Shown one piece after another: positions 1 through 10,737 of a stretch of 64,000 nucleotides of DNA. Origin of the DNA: Acinetobacter sp. NIPH 298 (GTDB lineage: Bacteria > Pseudomonadota > Gammaproteobacteria > Pseudomonadales > Moraxellaceae); assembly GCF_000369505.1 (NCBI RefSeq), contig NZ_KB850054.1, positions 310,001 through 374,000 of the forward strand, written 5' to 3'. Under the pieces are notes generated by a model that did no database searches, was not told where the DNA came from, and worked only from the letters and a program-made list of their open reading frames with translations. The translations under genes and the position numbers were made by a program. Within the stretch, counting starts at the first letter, position 1, and every line of letters starts with the position of its first letter.

Positions 1-10
1 TAAAAATCCA

Positions 11-119
11 GTCTGAGTAGACGCGGTGGTGTGATTTATTCCTCCTCCGCGTGTAAGTCTGAATAAGACTTGCGAATTGGGAGTGTACTCATTTGAGTAC
101 ATAAATCACCGTTAGGAGG
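11..119 (+). promoter_or_regulatory. rplJ leader (L10-type autoregulatory leader)
   Basis: Structured leader before rplJ. Visible stems: ACGCGG (21-26) with CCGCGT (47-52); AAGTCT (55-60) with AGACTT (66-71); GTACTC (85-90) with GAGTAC (95-100). They are followed by a strong Shine-Dalgarno AGGAGG at 114-119, 7 nt before the ATG. In other bacteria the L10-L7/L12 complex binds this leader and represses its own translation. That function here is inferred from position and stem layout; the promoter and the upstream rplKA genes lie outside the window. Confidence 0.65.
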
Positions 120-126
120 TTTTACA

Positions 127-633
127 ATGGCTCTTCTTATCGAAGACAAAAAACAGATCGTTGCTGAAGTAAGTGAAATTGCTTCTACAGCGTTCGCTGC
201 CGTTGTTGCTGACTACCAAGGTTTAACGGTTGAGCAATTAACTGCTCTCCGTGTTGAAGCTCGTAAGTTAGGTGTTGCTACACGTGTTGTACGTAATACT
301 TTGGCTAAACGTGCTCTTCAAGATACGCCATTCGCTATCTTGAATGACGACCTTGTTGGTCCAACAATCTTAGCATTCTCAACTTCTGAAGACGATATGG
401 GTGCAGCTGCACGCTTGTTCGAAGAATTTGCTAAAACTAATAAAGCATTTGAATTAAAGGCTGCCGCATTTGATGGCAAAGTTTATCAAGGTGCAGACAT
501 TAGCGTTATCGCAAATCTTCCGAACCAAGAAAAAGCGCTTACTATGCTTGCCTCTGTTCTTCAAGCTCCTATTTCGAAATTGGGTCGCTTACTTACAGCG
601 CTTCAAGAGAAAAACGAGTCAGAAGCTGCTTAA
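127..633 (+). CDS. rplJ: 50S ribosomal protein L10
   Basis: 168-residue ribosomal protein L10, the base of the L7/L12 stalk on the large subunit, which recruits translation GTPases. The N-terminal half (start MALLIEDKKQIV, the AVVADYQGLTV stretch and RVVRNTLAKRAL) is the rRNA/L11-binding domain. The C-terminal helix ending in LLTALQEKNES carries the L7/L12 dimer-binding sites. Length is normal for the family (about 165-175). The start is fixed by AGGAGG at 114-119. It is the first gene of the visible rplJL-rpoBC operon, with rplL 48 nt downstream, and is probably autoregulated through the leader. Confidence 0.98.
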   Translation: MALLIEDKKQIVAEVSEIASTAFAAVVADYQGLTVEQLTALRVEARKLGVATRVVRNTLAKRALQDTPFAILNDDLVGPTILAFSTSEDDMGAAARLFEEFAKTNKAFELKAAAFDGKVYQGADISVIANLPNQEKALTMLASVLQAPISKLGRLLTALQEKNESEAA

Positions 634-681
634 GTTTAAATCTACTTTCACACCATTCAATACCCATTTGGAGTTACTCTC

Positions 682-1047
682 ATGGCTTTAACAAACGAAG
701 AAATCCTAAACGCAGTTGCTGAAAAAACTGTTCTTGAGCTTGTTGAACTTATTTCTGCTTTCGAAGAAAAATTCAACGTATCTGCTGCTGCTGTAGCTGT
801 AGCTGCTGGTCCTGCTGCTGCTGTTGCTGAAGAGCAAACTGAATTCAACGTTGAGTTGACTTCTTTCGGCGCGAACAAAGTTGCAGTAATTAAAGCAGTA
901 CGTGAAGCGACTGGTCTTGGTCTTAAAGAAGCGAAAGATCTTGTTGAAGGCGCTCCAGCTGTTCTTAAAGAAGGCGTTTCTAAAGAAGAAGGCGAAGAGC
1001 TTAAGACTAAGCTTGAAGCTGCTGGCGCTACAGTTACACTTAAGTAA
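682..1047 (+). CDS. rplL: 50S ribosomal protein L7/L12
   Basis: 121-residue L7/L12, the multicopy acidic stalk protein that contacts EF-G, EF-Tu and IF2. Seen: N-terminal dimerisation helix ([12 protein letters not shown]), an Ala/Val-rich flexible hinge at about residues 34-50, and the globular C-terminal domain with the conserved [20 protein letters not shown] helix-loop-helix. GGAG at 670-673 supports the start. rplJ lies just upstream. Downstream is a roughly 300 nt attenuator/leader region before rpoB, which fits the usual excess of stalk protein over RNA polymerase subunits. Confidence 0.98.
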   Translation: MALTNEEILNAVAEKTVLELVELISAFEEKFNVSAAAVAVAAGPAAAVAEEQTEFNVELTSFGANKVAVIKAVREATGLGLKEAKDLVEGAPAVLKEGVSKEEGEELKTKLEAAGATVTLK

Positions 1048-1055
1048 TACTGTAG

Positions 1056-1121
1056 GGAGTCGGTTTTTTTGATAATCGGCTCCAAAAAATGGCTGATGGC
1101 TCTTGGGTCATCAGCCTTTTT
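1056..1121 (+). terminator. rplL-rpoB attenuator (two hairpins)
   Basis: Two consecutive hairpins follow rplL. The first pairs GGAGTCGGTT (1056-1065) with AATCGGCTCC (1074-1083), using G-U pairs. The second is perfect, GGCTGATG (1091-1098) with CATCAGCC (1109-1116), and is followed by TTTTT, a classic intrinsic terminator. Because rpoB and rpoC continue downstream with no obvious strong promoter, this probably acts as a partial terminator, as known for the E. coli rplL-rpoB junction. Read-through level is inference. Confidence 0.75.
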
Positions 1122-1197
1122 GCGTTACAATAATCGGCTCGTTTTTTGTTAGTTTCGCATATAATATGCGGGTTTTTGCAATAAAAAGACTAATATC

Positions 1198-1244
1198 AAA
1201 CGCTTAACAATGTTTTTTGCTTATAAAAATATTGTTAAGCGTTT
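1198..1244 (+). other. Long perfect hairpin in rplL-rpoB spacer
   Basis: A 14-bp perfect inverted repeat: AAACGCTTAACAAT (1198-1211) and ATTGTTAAGCGTTT (1231-1244) around a 19-nt AT-rich loop. The T-run after it is short, so it is not a textbook terminator. Position suggests an RNase III-type processing stem or a second attenuation stem between rplL and rpoB. Upstream, at 1157-1169, lies a small near-palindrome GCATATAATATGC that includes a TATAAT, but I see no matching -35. Confidence 0.6.
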
Positions 1245-1270
1245 TAATACCACTAAAAATTGCAGCATTT

Positions 1271-1339
1271 GTAAACAGTGGTGGCCATATCGGCCTGCGT
1301 AATCCTTCTAGGCCCGTTCTGCAGGCGGGCTTAGTTTAC
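1271..1339 (+). promoter_or_regulatory. Candidate structured leader of rpoB
   Basis: GTAAAC (1271-1276) pairs with GTTTAC (1334-1339), enclosing GGCC/GGCC (around 1283-1295) and GCCCG/CGGGC (around 1312-1330) stems, like a three-way junction just before the rpoB Shine-Dalgarno. An alternative pairing GCCTGC (1293-1298) with GCAGGC (1321-1326) would exclude the two inner stems. The pairings are seen; a regulatory role is inference. Confidence 0.4.
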
Positions 1340-1355
1340 TTCCCGAGGACTCCAG

Positions 1356-4300
1356 ATGGCATACTCATATACCGAAAAGAAACGGATCCGTAAGAATTTT
1401 GGTAAATTGCCCCAAGTGATGGAAGCACCGTATTTACTTTCGATTCAAGTCGATTCGTACCGTACGTTTTTACAAGGTGGCAAAACTCCAAAGAACCGCG
1501 AAGATATCGGTCTCCAAGCCGCATTTCGTTCAGTTTTTCCTATTGAAAGTTATTCTGGCAATGCTGCTTTAGAATTTGTTGAGTATAGTCTTGGTAAGCC
1601 TGAGTTTGACGTGCGTGAATGTATTTTACGTGGTTCGACTTATGCAGCACCAATGCGCGTAAAAATTCGTTTGATCATTAAAGATCGTGAAACGAAATCA
1701 ATTAAAGACGTTCGTGAGCAAGAAGTGTACATGGGTGAAATGCCACTCATGACCGATAACGGTACTTTCGTTATCAATGGTACTGAGCGTGTGATCGTAT
1801 CTCAGTTACACCGTTCGCCAGGTGTGTTCTTTGACCATGACAAGGGTAAAACTCACTCAAGTGGTAAAGTGTTGTATTCAGCACGTATTATCCCTTACCG
1901 TGGTTCATGGTTAGACTTTGAATTTGACGCAAAAGATCTTGTGTTTGTACGTATTGACCGTCGTCGTAAATTGTTGGCGACTGTGATTTTACGTGCTTTA
2001 AATTATAGCAATGCGCAAATTTTGAATTTGTTCTACGAAAAAGTACCTGTATATCTTGATATGGGTAGCTATCAAATTGACCTCATTCCAGATCGCTTGC
2101 GCGGAGAAATGGCGCAGTTTGATATTGCAGACAATGACGGCAAAGTGATTGTAGAGCAAGGTAAACGTATTAATGCGCGTCACGTACGTCAAATGGAAGC
2201 GGCTAACTTAGCCAAGCTTTCTGTACCTGATGAATACTTGTATGAGCGTATCACCGCTGAAGATATCCCATTAAAAGATGGTGAGGTGATTGCTGCAAAT
2301 ACCTTGTTAAGCCATGAAGTGATGGTGAAGTTGGCTGAAGGCGGTGTTAAGCAATTTAACATCTTATTTACTAACGATATCGACCGTGGTTCTTTTATTG
2401 CTGACACCTTACGTGCAGATACGACAACGGGGCGTGAAGAAGCACTCGTTGAAATTTACAAAGTAATGCGTCCAGGTGAGCCACCGACGAAAGAAGCTGC
2501 AGATAATTTATTTAATAACTTATTCTTCTCTTCTGAGCGTTATGACTTGTCGCCTGTTGGTCGTATGAAGTTTAACCGTCGTTTGGGTCGTCCATATGAA
2601 GTCGGTACTGATCAAAAGTCTCGTGAAGTTGAAGGTATTTTATCGCACGACGATATCATTGATGTACTTCGTACATTGGTTGAAATCCGTAACGGTAAAG
2701 GTGAAGTCGACGATATCGACCACTTGGGTAACCGTCGCGTACGTTCTGTTGGTGAAATGACAGAAAACCAATTCCGTGTTGGTTTAGTACGTGTTGAGCG
2801 TGCTGTTAAAGAGCGTTTAAGCCAAGCTGAAGCGGATAACCTGTCTCCACAGGATTTGATCAACGCAAAACCAGTTGCTGCTGCGATCAAAGAATTCTTT
2901 GGTTCAAGCCAATTGTCTCAGTTCATGGATCAAAACAACCCATTATCTGAGATTACACACAAACGTCGTGTATCAGCGCTTGGGCCTGGTGGTTTGACAC
3001 GTGAACGTGCGGGCTTTGAGGTTCGTGACGTACATCAAACGCATTATGGTCGTGTTTGTCCAATTGAAACGCCTGAAGGTCCAAACATTGGTTTGATCAA
3101 CTCGCTTTCTGTTTATGCAAAAACAAACAACTTTGGTTTCTTAGAAACACCTTACCGTAAAGTTGTAGATGGTCGTGTTACTGATGCGGTTGAGTATTTA
3201 TCTGCGATTGAAGAAGTAGGTACTGTTATTGCACAGGCCGATTCAGCAATTGATAAAGAAGGTACTTTGACTGAAGAAATGGTTTCTGTACGTCATCAGG
3301 GTGATTTCGTTCGTATGTCACCTGAGCGTGTCACTCATATGGATGTATCTGCACAGCAGGTTGTTTCTGTTGCAGCGTCATTGATTCCGTTCCTTGAACA
3401 CGATGATGCGAACCGTGCATTGATGGGTTCAAACATGCAGCGTCAGGCAGTTCCAACGTTACGTGCTGACAAGCCGCTTGTTGGTACGGGTATGGAAGCA
3501 AACGTAGCGCGTGACTCTGGTGTGTGTGTGATCGCAAACCGTGGTGGTGCGATTGAGTATGTTGATGCCTCACGTATCGTTATTCGTGTAAACGAAGATG
3601 AAATGATTGCTGGTGAAGCAGGTGTAGATATCTACAACCTGATCAAATATACCCGTTCGAACCAAAATACCTGTATCAACCAAAATGTTATCGTAAACAT
3701 GGGCGACAAAGTTGCGCGTGGTGATATCTTGGCTGATGGTCCATCGACGGACATGGGTGAGCTTGCGCTTGGTCAAAACATGCGCGTCGCGTTCATGACA
3801 TGGAACGGTTATAACTACGAAGACTCGATCTTACTTTCAGAGCGTGTGCTTCAAGAAGACCGTTTAACTTCGATTCATATCCAAGAATTGTCATGTGTCG
3901 CACGTGATACCAAGTTAGGTGCAGAAGAAATCACTGCCGATATTCCTAACGTTGGTGAAGCAGCGCTTTCTAAGTTGGATGAGTCTGGTATTGTTTATAT
4001 CGGTGCTGAAGTTACAGCAGGTGACATCCTTGTTGGTAAAGTAACACCTAAAGGTGAAACACAGTTAACACCTGAAGAAAAATTACTTCGTGCTATCTTT
4101 GGCGAAAAAGCAGCTGACGTAAAAGATTCATCTTTACGCGTTCCATCTGGTACCAAAGGTACAGTGATCGATGTTCAAGTCTTTACGCGTGATGGTTTGG
4201 AAAAAGATGATCGTGCACAAGCGATTGAAAAAGCACAGCTTGATGCTTACCGTAAAGATTTGAAAGAAGAATACAAAATCTTTGAAGAAGCAGCACGTGA

Positions 4301-5444
4301 ACGTATTGTTCGCTTGTTGAAAGGCAAAGAGTCTAATGGTGGCGGTACAACGAAGCGCGGCGATAAACTTGCAGAAGATATGTTGTCTGGTTTAGAGCTG
4401 GTTGATTTGTTAGAAATCCAACCAACAGATGAAGCAATCGCTGAACGTTTGACTCAAATTCAGGTATTCTTGAAAGAGAAGAGTATCGAGATTGATGAAA
4501 AATTTGCTGAGAAGAAACGCAAACTCTCTACAGGTGATGAATTAACAACGGGTGTATTAAAAGTTGTTAAGGTTTACCTTGCAGTGAAACGTCGTATCCA
4601 ACCGGGTGATAAGATGGCGGGTCGTCACGGGAACAAGGGTGTTGTCTCTAACATCTTACCTGTTGAAGATATGCCACATGATGCCAATGGTGTACCTGTT
4701 GACATCGTATTGAACCCATTGGGTGTACCGTCGCGTATGAACGTGGGTCAGATTCTTGAAACCCATTTGGGCTTGGCGGCAAAAGGTTTAGGCGAACAGA
4801 TCGATAAGATGCTGCAACAACAACGTACCGTTGCTGAACTTCGTTTGTTCCTTGATAAGATTTACAACAAAGTTGGTGGCGAGCAAGAAGATCTTGATAG
4901 CTTAACTGATGAAGAAGTGTTGAAACTTGCAGGTAACTTACGTGCAGGTGTTCCTTTGGCAACACCAGTGTTTGATGGCGCTGAAGAAAGCCAAATTAAA
5001 GAATTACTTGAACTTGCTGAATTGCCGCGTTCTGGTCAACAGACTTTGTTTGATGGCCGTACAGGTGAACAGTTTGACCGTCCTGTAACTGTTGGTTACA
5101 TGTATATGCTCAAATTGAACCACTTGGTTGATGACAAAATGCACGCACGTTCAACTGGTTCTTACTCGCTTGTGACACAGCAGCCGCTTGGTGGTAAAGC
5201 ACAATTCGGTGGTCAGCGTTTTGGTGAGATGGAAGTCTGGGCACTTGAAGCATATGGTGCAGCATATACACTCCAAGAAATGCTCACTGTGAAATCGGAT
5301 GACGTCGAAGGTCGTACTCGCATCTATAAGAATATTGTAGATGGTAACCATTATATGGATCCGGGTATGCCTGAATCGTTCAACGTATTGACCAAAGAGA
5401 TCCGTTCTTTAGGTATCAACATTGAACTGAAAAATGGTGACTAA
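1356..5444 (+). CDS. rpoB: DNA-directed RNA polymerase subunit beta
   Basis: 1362-residue beta subunit of RNA polymerase. All large beta blocks are present: N-terminal protrusion/lobe, fork and rifampicin pocket around residues 520-580 ([20 protein letters not shown]), the [12 protein letters not shown] active-centre region near residue 1090, and the C-terminal clamp with the [20 protein letters not shown] motif. Rifampicin-pocket residues D525, H535 and S540 (E. coli D516, H526, S531) are wild type, so no common resistance change is visible here. GAGGA at 1344-1348 sets the start. Expression is coupled to rplJL through the attenuator and followed by rpoC. Confidence 0.99.
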   Translation: MAYSYTEKKRIRKNFGKLPQVMEAPYLLSIQVDSYRTFLQGGKTPKNREDIGLQAAFRSVFPIESYSGNAALEFVEYSLGKPEFDVRECILRGSTYAAPMRVKIRLIIKDRETKSIKDVREQEVYMGEMPLMTDNGTFVINGTERVIVSQLHRSPGVFFDHDKGKTHSSGKVLYSARIIPYRGSWLDFEFDAKDLVFVRIDRRRKLLATVILRALNYSNAQILNLFYEKVPVYLDMGSYQIDLIPDRLRGEMAQFDIADNDGKVIVEQGKRINARHVRQMEAANLAKLSVPDEYLYERITAEDIPLKDGEVIAANTLLSHEVMVKLAEGGVKQFNILFTNDIDRGSFIADTLRADTTTGREEALVEIYKVMRPGEPPTKEAADNLFNNLFFSSERYDLSPVGRMKFNRRLGRPYEVGTDQKSREVEGILSHDDIIDVLRTLVEIRNGKGEVDDIDHLGNRRVRSVGEMTENQFRVGLVRVERAVKERLSQAEADNLSPQDLINAKPVAAAIKEFFGSSQLSQFMDQNNPLSEITHKRRVSALGPGGLTRERAGFEVRDVHQTHYGRVCPIETPEGPNIGLINSLSVYAKTNNFGFLETPYRKVVDGRVTDAVEYLSAIEEVGTVIAQADSAIDKEGTLTEEMVSVRHQGDFVRMSPERVTHMDVSAQQVVSVAASLIPFLEHDDANRALMGSNMQRQAVPTLRADKPLVGTGMEANVARDSGVCVIANRGGAIEYVDASRIVIRVNEDEMIAGEAGVDIYNLIKYTRSNQNTCINQNVIVNMGDKVARGDILADGPSTDMGELALGQNMRVAFMTWNGYNYEDSILLSERVLQEDRLTSIHIQELSCVARDTKLGAEEITADIPNVGEAALSKLDESGIVYIGAEVTAGDILVGKVTPKGETQLTPEEKLLRAIFGEKAADVKDSSLRVPSGTKGTVIDVQVFTRDGLEKDDRAQAIEKAQLDAYRKDLKEEYKIFEEAARERIVRLLKGKESNGGGTTKRGDKLAEDMLSGLELVDLLEIQPTDEAIAERLTQIQVFLKEKSIEIDEKFAEKKRKLSTGDELTTGVLKVVKVYLAVKRRIQPGDKMAGRHGNKGVVSNILPVEDMPHDANGVPVDIVLNPLGVPSRMNVGQILETHLGLAAKGLGEQIDKMLQQQRTVAELRLFLDKIYNKVGGEQEDLDSLTDEEVLKLAGNLRAGVPLATPVFDGAEESQIKELLELAELPRSGQQTLFDGRTGEQFDRPVTVGYMYMLKLNHLVDDKMHARSTGSYSLVTQQPLGGKAQFGGQRFGEMEVWALEAYGAAYTLQEMLTVKSDDVEGRTRIYKNIVDGNHYMDPGMPESFNVLTKEIRSLGINIELKNGD

Positions 5445-5453
5445 TTAGCCATT

Positions 5454-5546
5454 AATCCCCCGAGCCCCCTTTACGAAAGGGGGGAGTTCCCACTTGAAAG
5501 GGTTGGAGCTTCCCTCCTTAGAAAAAGGAGGGACTGAGGGAGGATT
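5454..5546 (+). repeat. MITE-like palindromic element between rpoB and rpoC
   Basis: A 93-nt GC-skewed element unlike its surroundings. Termini are AATCC at the left and GGATT at the right; the right end GAGGGAGGATT is an imperfect inverted copy of the left. Inside are two perfect hairpins: CCCCCTTT (5465-5472)/AAAGGGGG (5476-5483), and TCCCTCCTT (5511-5519)/AAGGAGGGA (5525-5533). The flanks read ATT on both sides, a possible short target duplication. No coding capacity. Family membership and copy number cannot be judged from one window. Confidence 0.55.
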
Positions 5547-5576
5547 ATTCAGTTAAAAAACAATATTTGTGACCCA

Positions 5577-5600
5577 GTCGGGCGAGCTTAGCTCCCTGAC
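5577..5600 (+). promoter_or_regulatory. Hairpin immediately before rpoC ribosome binding site
   Basis: A stem formed by GTCGGG plus GAGC on the left and GCTC plus CCTGAC on the right, with a single bulged C and TTA loop. It ends 4 nt before the GGAG (5605-5608) used by rpoC. It could influence rpoC initiation or mRNA stability; this is inference from position. Confidence 0.35.
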
Positions 5601-5615
5601 ACACGGAGAAAAAAA

Positions 5616-8600
5616 TTGAAAGACTTGCTCGATATCATGCGTAAGAAAACGGATTCAGAAGGTCATGCACCTGTTGAATTTGACCGTATCCGTATTGGTC
5701 TTGCGTCACCAGAAATGATTAAGTCATGGTCTCACGGTGAAGTAAAAAAACCAGAAACCATTAATTACCGTACTTTTAAACCTGAACGTGATGGTTTGTT
5801 CTGTGCCAAAATCTTTGGTCCAGTTAAAGATTACGAATGCTTGTGTGGCAAATACAAGCGTATGAAATATAAAGGCGTCATTTGTGAAAAATGTGGCGTC
5901 GAGGTTACGACTGCTAAAGTACGTCGTGAGCGCATGGGTCACATTGATCTTGCTTCGCCAGTTGCGCATATTTGGTTCTTAAAATCATTGCCAAGCCGCA
6001 TCGGTTTGTTACTTGATATGACATTACGTGACATCGAACGCGTCTTGTATTTTGAATCATATGTCGTTACAGATCCAGGCATGACTCCGTTTGAAAAGTA
6101 TCAACTTTTAACAGACGAAGAATACTTCAATGCGCTTGAAGAACATGGCGATGAATTCACTGCAAAAATGGGTGCTGAAGCAATCCAAGATCTATTGAAA
6201 GATATCGATCTTGAAGCTGAAATTGCACGTTTGCGTGAAGAAATTCCTCAAACAACCTCTGAGACGAAACTTAAAAAAGCGTCTAAGCGTTTGAAATTGA
6301 TGGAAGCTTTCAAAGATTCAAACAACAAGCCAGAATGGATGGTGTTGACAGTACTTCCAGTACTTCCACCAGATCTTCGTCCACTTGTACCACTTGAAGG
6401 TGGTCGTTTTGCGACGTCTGACTTGAATGATCTTTATCGTCGTGTGATTAACCGTAACAACCGTTTGAAGCGTCTACTTGACCTATCAGCACCAGACATT
6501 ATCGTGCGTAACGAAAAACGTATGTTGCAAGAGTCTGTCGATGCGTTGTTAGACAACGGTCGTCGTGGTCGTGCGATTACTGGTTCGAACAAACGTCCAT
6601 TGAAATCTTTGGCTGATATGATCAAAGGTAAACAAGGTCGTTTCCGTCAGAACTTGCTTGGTAAGCGTGTTGACTATTCTGGTCGTTCGGTTATTACTGT
6701 TGGTCCTACTTTACGTCTTCACCAATGTGGTCTTCCGAAGAAAATGGCACTTGAATTATTCAAGCCATTTATTTTCGCAAAATTACAAGCATCAGGTCAG
6801 GCTACAACCATTAAAGCTGCGAAGAAAATGGTTGAGCGTGAAACACCTGAAGTCTGGGACGTTCTAGCCTCTGTAATTCGTCAACATCCAGTGATGTTGA
6901 ACCGTGCGCCAACACTTCACCGTCTAGGTCTTCAAGCATTTGAACCTATTCTGATCGAAGGTAAAGCGATCCGTCTCCACCCACTCGTATGTGCTGCGTT
7001 TAACGCCGACTTCGATGGTGACCAAATGGCGGTACACGTTCCATTGACGCTTGAAGCACAGTTAGAAGCTCGTGCCTTGATGATGTCAACCAACAACATC
7101 TTGTCACCTGCAAATGGTGAGCCGATCATCGTTCCTTCTCAGGACGTTGTCTTGGGTCTTTACTACATCACACGTGATGCGGTAAATGCTAAAGGTGAAG
7201 GCATGATGTTTGCGGATACACACGAAGTAAACCGTGCGTTGGCAACTGGTCAAGTTGCGATTCATGCACGCGTAAAAGTACGTGTACATCAAACAGTAAT
7301 CGATGAAAATGGTCAACGTGAACAACAAACCATTATTGTTGATACCACGCCTGGTCGTTGCTTGTTGTGGGAAGTTGTTCCACAAGGTTTAAGCTTTGAA
7401 TCGATTAACCTTGAGATGACCAAGAAAAACATCTCTAAGTTGATCAACTCTTGTTACCGTAAACTTGGTTTGAAAGATACCGTTATCTTCGCTGACCAAT
7501 TGATGTATTTGGGCTTCCGTCAAGCGACGCGTTCAGGTGTATCAGTCGGTATGGAAGACATGTTGATTCCACCAACCAAGTATACGATTATCGATAAAGC
7601 TGAAACAGAAGTTCGTGAAATCGAACAACAGTTTGAGCAAGGTTTCGTAACTGCTGGTGAACGTTACAACAAGGTTGTCGATATTTGGGCACGTACCAAT
7701 GACCAAGTTGCGAAAGCAATGATGGACAACTTGTCTTTTGTTACGGTTAAAAACCGTGACGGTGTTGATGAGAAGCAGAAATCATTTAACTCAATTTATA
7801 TGATGTCTGACTCTGGTGCCCGTGGTAGTGCGGCGCAGATTCGTCAGCTTGCTGGTATGCGTGGTTTGATGGCGAAACCAGATGGTTCGATCATTGAAAC
7901 ACCGATTAAAGCAAACTTCCGTGAAGGTTTGACCGTACTTCAGTACTTCATTTCAACACATGGTGCACGTAAAGGTTTGGCCGATACTGCATTGAAAACT
8001 GCAAACTCTGGTTACTTAACGCGTCGTCTAGTCGATGTAGCACAAGATTTGGTGATTACTGAGCCTGATTGTGGTACAGCTGGCGGTTTAGTGATGACAC
8101 CATTCATTCAAGGTGGTGACGTGATTGAGCCATTACGCGATCGCGTATTGGGTCGTGTGACAGCTGAAGATGTACGTCGTGCGTCTGATGATGAAGTGGT
8201 ATTGCCACGTGGTACGTTAATCGATGAGAAAATCGCTGCTCAGCTTGAAGAAGCGGGTGTCGATGAAGTTAAAGTGCGTTCAGTGATTGCATGTGAATCT
8301 ACCTTCGGTGTATGTGCACGTTGTTATGGTCGTGATCTTGCACGTGGTCACTTGGTGAACCCAGGTGAGTCTGTTGGTGTAATGGCTGCACAGTCAATCG
8401 GTGAACCAGGTACACAGTTAACGATGCGTACCTTCCACGTCGGTGGTGCTGCGAGCCGAACATCTGCTGCAAACAGTGTTCAAGTCCGTAATAAAGGTAC
8501 TGTACGTTTCCACAATGTGAAAACAGTTGAACACAACAAAGGTCACTTGGTTTCAGTTTCTCGTTCAGGTGAAATTGGTATTGCGGATGACTTAGGTCGT

Positions 8601-9809
8601 GAGCGTGAGCGCTATAAACTTCCTTACGGTGCAAGCATCTTGTTGAAAGATGGCGAGTCTGTAGAAGCCGGTGGTATCGTTGCGACTTGGGATCCACATA
8701 CTCATCCACTTGTGACAGAAGTTGCTGGTAAAGCACGTTTCAGCCAAATCGCTGATGGTGTGACTGCAACCTCTAAAACAGATGATGCAACAGGTATGAC
8801 CACTGTTGAAATCTTACCAGTTACAGCACGTCCTGCTTCTGGTAAAGATTTGCGTCCTGCAATCGTGTTGGATACAACCGATGGTGGTGAACAGTTCTAC
8901 TTCTTACCACAAAACACGATCGTAACCGTTCGTGATGGTGCAACGATTGGTGTCGGTGATGTACTTGGTCGTGTACCACAAGAAACTTCACGTACACGTG
9001 ATATTACCGGTGGTCTACCGCGTGTAGCTGATTTGTTCGAAGCACGTAAGCCGAAAGAGCATGCAATCTTGGCTGAAGTGTCAGGTGTTGTAAGTTTTGG
9101 TAAAGAGACTAAAGGTAAGAACCGTTTGGTGATTACACCAGATGATGGTTCTGAGATTTACGAAGAGCTTATTCCGAAATGGCGTACCATTAACGTGTTT
9201 GAAGGCGAACATGTGAATCGTGGTGAAACCATTTCTGATGGCCCGCAGAACCCGCATGACATCTTACGTTTGAAAGGTGAAGTGGCATTGACCAACTACA
9301 TCGTGAACGAAGTTCAAGATGTATATCGTCTCCAAGGTGTAAAAATCAACGATAAGCACATTGAAGTTATCGTACGTCAAATGTTGCGTAAAGTTGATAT
9401 TACTGAGGGTGGTGATACCAGCTTCATCAAAGGCGAGCAAGTGGATTACATTCGCGTTGTTCAAGAGAACCAAGCGGTGTCTGCTCAGAATAAATTCTCT
9501 GCGAAGTTTGAGCGTTTATTAATGGGTATTACCAAAGCATCGCTTTCTACTGACTCATTTATTTCTGCTGCATCGTTCCAGGAAACAACACGTGTGTTAA
9601 CTGAAGCGGCTGTAACAGGTAAAGAAGATGACTTACGTGGCTTGAAAGAAAACGTGGTTGTGGGTCGTTTGATCCCAGCGGGTACGGGTCTTGCGTATCA
9701 CTTAGAACGTCGTCGTCAAGAAGCTGAAGCTGCTGAATTAGAACTTCACAATGACTTTAGTGAAGTTGACCAAGCATTTAGCCAAGCGTTGAACTCTGAT
9801 CAATTCTAA
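5616..9809 (+). CDS. rpoC: DNA-directed RNA polymerase subunit beta'
   Basis: 1397-residue beta' subunit. Seen: the N-terminal zinc-binding cysteines C75, C77, C90 and C93; the catalytic Mg-binding NADFDGD at residues 463-469; the bridge helix/trigger loop region; and the second zinc site (EPDCGTAGG plus [11 protein letters not shown]). Length is normal (E. coli 1407). The start codon is TTG, placed 7 nt after GGAG at 5605-5608, and the translated start [11 protein letters not shown] matches the family N-terminus, so this is a true non-ATG start. Co-transcribed with rpoB and ended by a strong terminator. Confidence 0.98.
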   Translation: MKDLLDIMRKKTDSEGHAPVEFDRIRIGLASPEMIKSWSHGEVKKPETINYRTFKPERDGLFCAKIFGPVKDYECLCGKYKRMKYKGVICEKCGVEVTTAKVRRERMGHIDLASPVAHIWFLKSLPSRIGLLLDMTLRDIERVLYFESYVVTDPGMTPFEKYQLLTDEEYFNALEEHGDEFTAKMGAEAIQDLLKDIDLEAEIARLREEIPQTTSETKLKKASKRLKLMEAFKDSNNKPEWMVLTVLPVLPPDLRPLVPLEGGRFATSDLNDLYRRVINRNNRLKRLLDLSAPDIIVRNEKRMLQESVDALLDNGRRGRAITGSNKRPLKSLADMIKGKQGRFRQNLLGKRVDYSGRSVITVGPTLRLHQCGLPKKMALELFKPFIFAKLQASGQATTIKAAKKMVERETPEVWDVLASVIRQHPVMLNRAPTLHRLGLQAFEPILIEGKAIRLHPLVCAAFNADFDGDQMAVHVPLTLEAQLEARALMMSTNNILSPANGEPIIVPSQDVVLGLYYITRDAVNAKGEGMMFADTHEVNRALATGQVAIHARVKVRVHQTVIDENGQREQQTIIVDTTPGRCLLWEVVPQGLSFESINLEMTKKNISKLINSCYRKLGLKDTVIFADQLMYLGFRQATRSGVSVGMEDMLIPPTKYTIIDKAETEVREIEQQFEQGFVTAGERYNKVVDIWARTNDQVAKAMMDNLSFVTVKNRDGVDEKQKSFNSIYMMSDSGARGSAAQIRQLAGMRGLMAKPDGSIIETPIKANFREGLTVLQYFISTHGARKGLADTALKTANSGYLTRRLVDVAQDLVITEPDCGTAGGLVMTPFIQGGDVIEPLRDRVLGRVTAEDVRRASDDEVVLPRGTLIDEKIAAQLEEAGVDEVKVRSVIACESTFGVCARCYGRDLARGHLVNPGESVGVMAAQSIGEPGTQLTMRTFHVGGAASRTSAANSVQVRNKGTVRFHNVKTVEHNKGHLVSVSRSGEIGIADDLGRERERYKLPYGASILLKDGESVEAGGIVATWDPHTHPLVTEVAGKARFSQIADGVTATSKTDDATGMTTVEILPVTARPASGKDLRPAIVLDTTDGGEQFYFLPQNTIVTVRDGATIGVGDVLGRVPQETSRTRDITGGLPRVADLFEARKPKEHAILAEVSGVVSFGKETKGKNRLVITPDDGSEIYEELIPKWRTINVFEGEHVNRGETISDGPQNPHDILRLKGEVALTNYIVNEVQDVYRLQGVKINDKHIEVIVRQMLRKVDITEGGDTSFIKGEQVDYIRVVQENQAVSAQNKFSAKFERLLMGITKASLSTDSFISAASFQETTRVLTEAAVTGKEDDLRGLKENVVVGRLIPAGTGLAYHLERRRQEAEAAELELHNDFSEVDQAFSQALNSDQF

Positions 9810-9823
9810 GTTCTAGCTAAATC

Positions 9824-9851
9824 AAAAAAGACACCTTCGGGTGTCTTTTTT
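9824..9851 (+). terminator. Terminator of the rplJL-rpoBC operon
   Basis: AAAGACACC, a TTCG tetraloop and GGTGTCTTT followed by a T-run: a canonical intrinsic terminator 15 nt after the rpoC stop. Confidence 0.93.
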
Positions 9852-9899
9852 TGTGGAGAAAATGAGAGCAAAGCCTTACAAAAACACCTCAGAGCGTTA

Positions 9900-9940
9900 A
9901 TGTTTCATTACCGGATCTGAATAGATACTTCATGAAACAT
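9900..9940. promoter_or_regulatory. Inverted repeat before first glycine-zipper lipoprotein
   Basis: Perfect 9-bp arms ATGTTTCAT (9900-9908) and ATGAAACAT (9932-9940), 23 nt apart, in the promoter/5' UTR region of the gene at 9978. Could be an operator or mRNA stem; no factor is assigned. Confidence 0.35.
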
Positions 9941-9977
9941 GACTATCTTATTGCATAGAAAGAGAGGAGTAGTTCCA

Positions 9978-10343
9978 ATGAAAAAAATGATGATGCTTAC
10001 GGGTGTTGTGCTTATGTCAACGACAATCTTGGCAGGTTGTCAGCACGCAAGTCCAGAAAGTAAACGTATCGGTGCTGCAGCAATTGGCGGTGGTGCAGGC
10101 GGTGCTGTAGGTAAAAATCTAGGTGGTAATTTGGGTGCAGGCCTTGGTGCAGCTGTTGGAGCTGGTGTTGCAGCGAATACAAAAGGTGCGAATAGTAAGA
10201 ATACACGTAACAGTGCGATAGGTGCTGGCGTAGGTGCATGGCTAGGTGGTGCAGTATTAGGTGGTGAAGCTGGTGCGGCAACAGGTGGTGCACTAGGTGG
10301 TAGTGCTGGTGCTGCGTATGGCGAAAAAAAGGGTAAGTACTAG
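9978..10343 (+). CDS. Glycine-zipper lipoprotein (copy 1)
   Basis: 121-residue small lipoprotein. The start at 9978 is preferred over an upstream in-frame ATG at 9939 because AGAGAGGAG (9961-9969) lies just before it and the protein then begins with a proper lipoprotein signal (MKKMMMLTGVVLM) and an LAGC lipobox. The mature part is almost entirely Gly/Ala repeats (GAAAIGGGAGGAVGKNLGG and similar), typical of glycine-zipper 2TM-type envelope proteins of the SlyB/Pcp/YMGG group. Function unknown; such proteins sit in the envelope and often respond to stress. A paralogue follows at 10738. Confidence 0.8.
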   Translation: MKKMMMLTGVVLMSTTILAGCQHASPESKRIGAAAIGGGAGGAVGKNLGGNLGAGLGAAVGAGVAANTKGANSKNTRNSAIGAGVGAWLGGAVLGGEAGAATGGALGGSAGAAYGEKKGKY

Positions 10344-10382
10344 TCGTACAGTTTAGTACAGAACAAAAGCCTAAAATTAAAC

Positions 10383-10412
10383 AAGCTCTTATCATTGATA
10401 AGGGCTTTTTTT
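10383..10412 (+). terminator. Terminator after lipoprotein copy 1
   Basis: AAGCTCTTATC and GATAAGGGCTT around an ATT loop, followed by a T-run: intrinsic terminator separating the two paralogous lipoprotein genes. Confidence 0.88.
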
Positions 10413-10737
10413 AGTTAGAGGAGATATAGCAATAGGACTATTGCCAGACGGCATGATGGGATCAATACTGCGGGAGGTCATACGCTTTGCACAACTGCCA
10501 TGTTCTAATATGAATATGTTTAGAAATTTTTAAACAAAATTTAAACCACTAAACTTATGCTCGATTTGGCTCTTGATTGGCTCAGGGCTATGCAGTTCTA
10601 GCGAGATGGATTGCTGAATGGGGGAAGGTGCTTTACAAAATTTCAATCGATTAGGACAGTGTGATAACACAATATGATCAAAATACTCATAAAAGAAGAC
10701 TATGCTTTTTATAAGAACAGAAGGAGTGAATACGGTC
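10413..10737. other. Spacer between the two lipoprotein genes
   Basis: 325 nt without a convincing gene. It holds a small perfect hairpin GCAATAG (10429-10435)/CTATTGC (10438-10444) and, at the right end, the AAGGAG ribosome binding site (10721-10726) of the next gene. The second lipoprotein therefore probably has its own promoter here, but I cannot assign one confidently. Confidence 0.5.

Noticed and set aside
657..1085. Open frame antisense to rplL
   Set aside because: Mirrors the Ala-rich codons of rplL; no RBS or recognisable domain.
4648..4965. Minus-strand frame of about 105 codons inside rpoB
   Set aside because: Shadow of rpoB, with codon bias opposite to real genes and no start signals.
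8299..8736. Minus-strand frame of 145 codons inside rpoC
   Set aside because: His/Tyr/Leu-rich composition typical of antisense shadows; rpoC is certain here.
10012..10395. Antisense frame over the first glycine-zipper gene
   Set aside because: Its His/Leu-rich translation is the complement of GGT/GCA repeats, not a protein.
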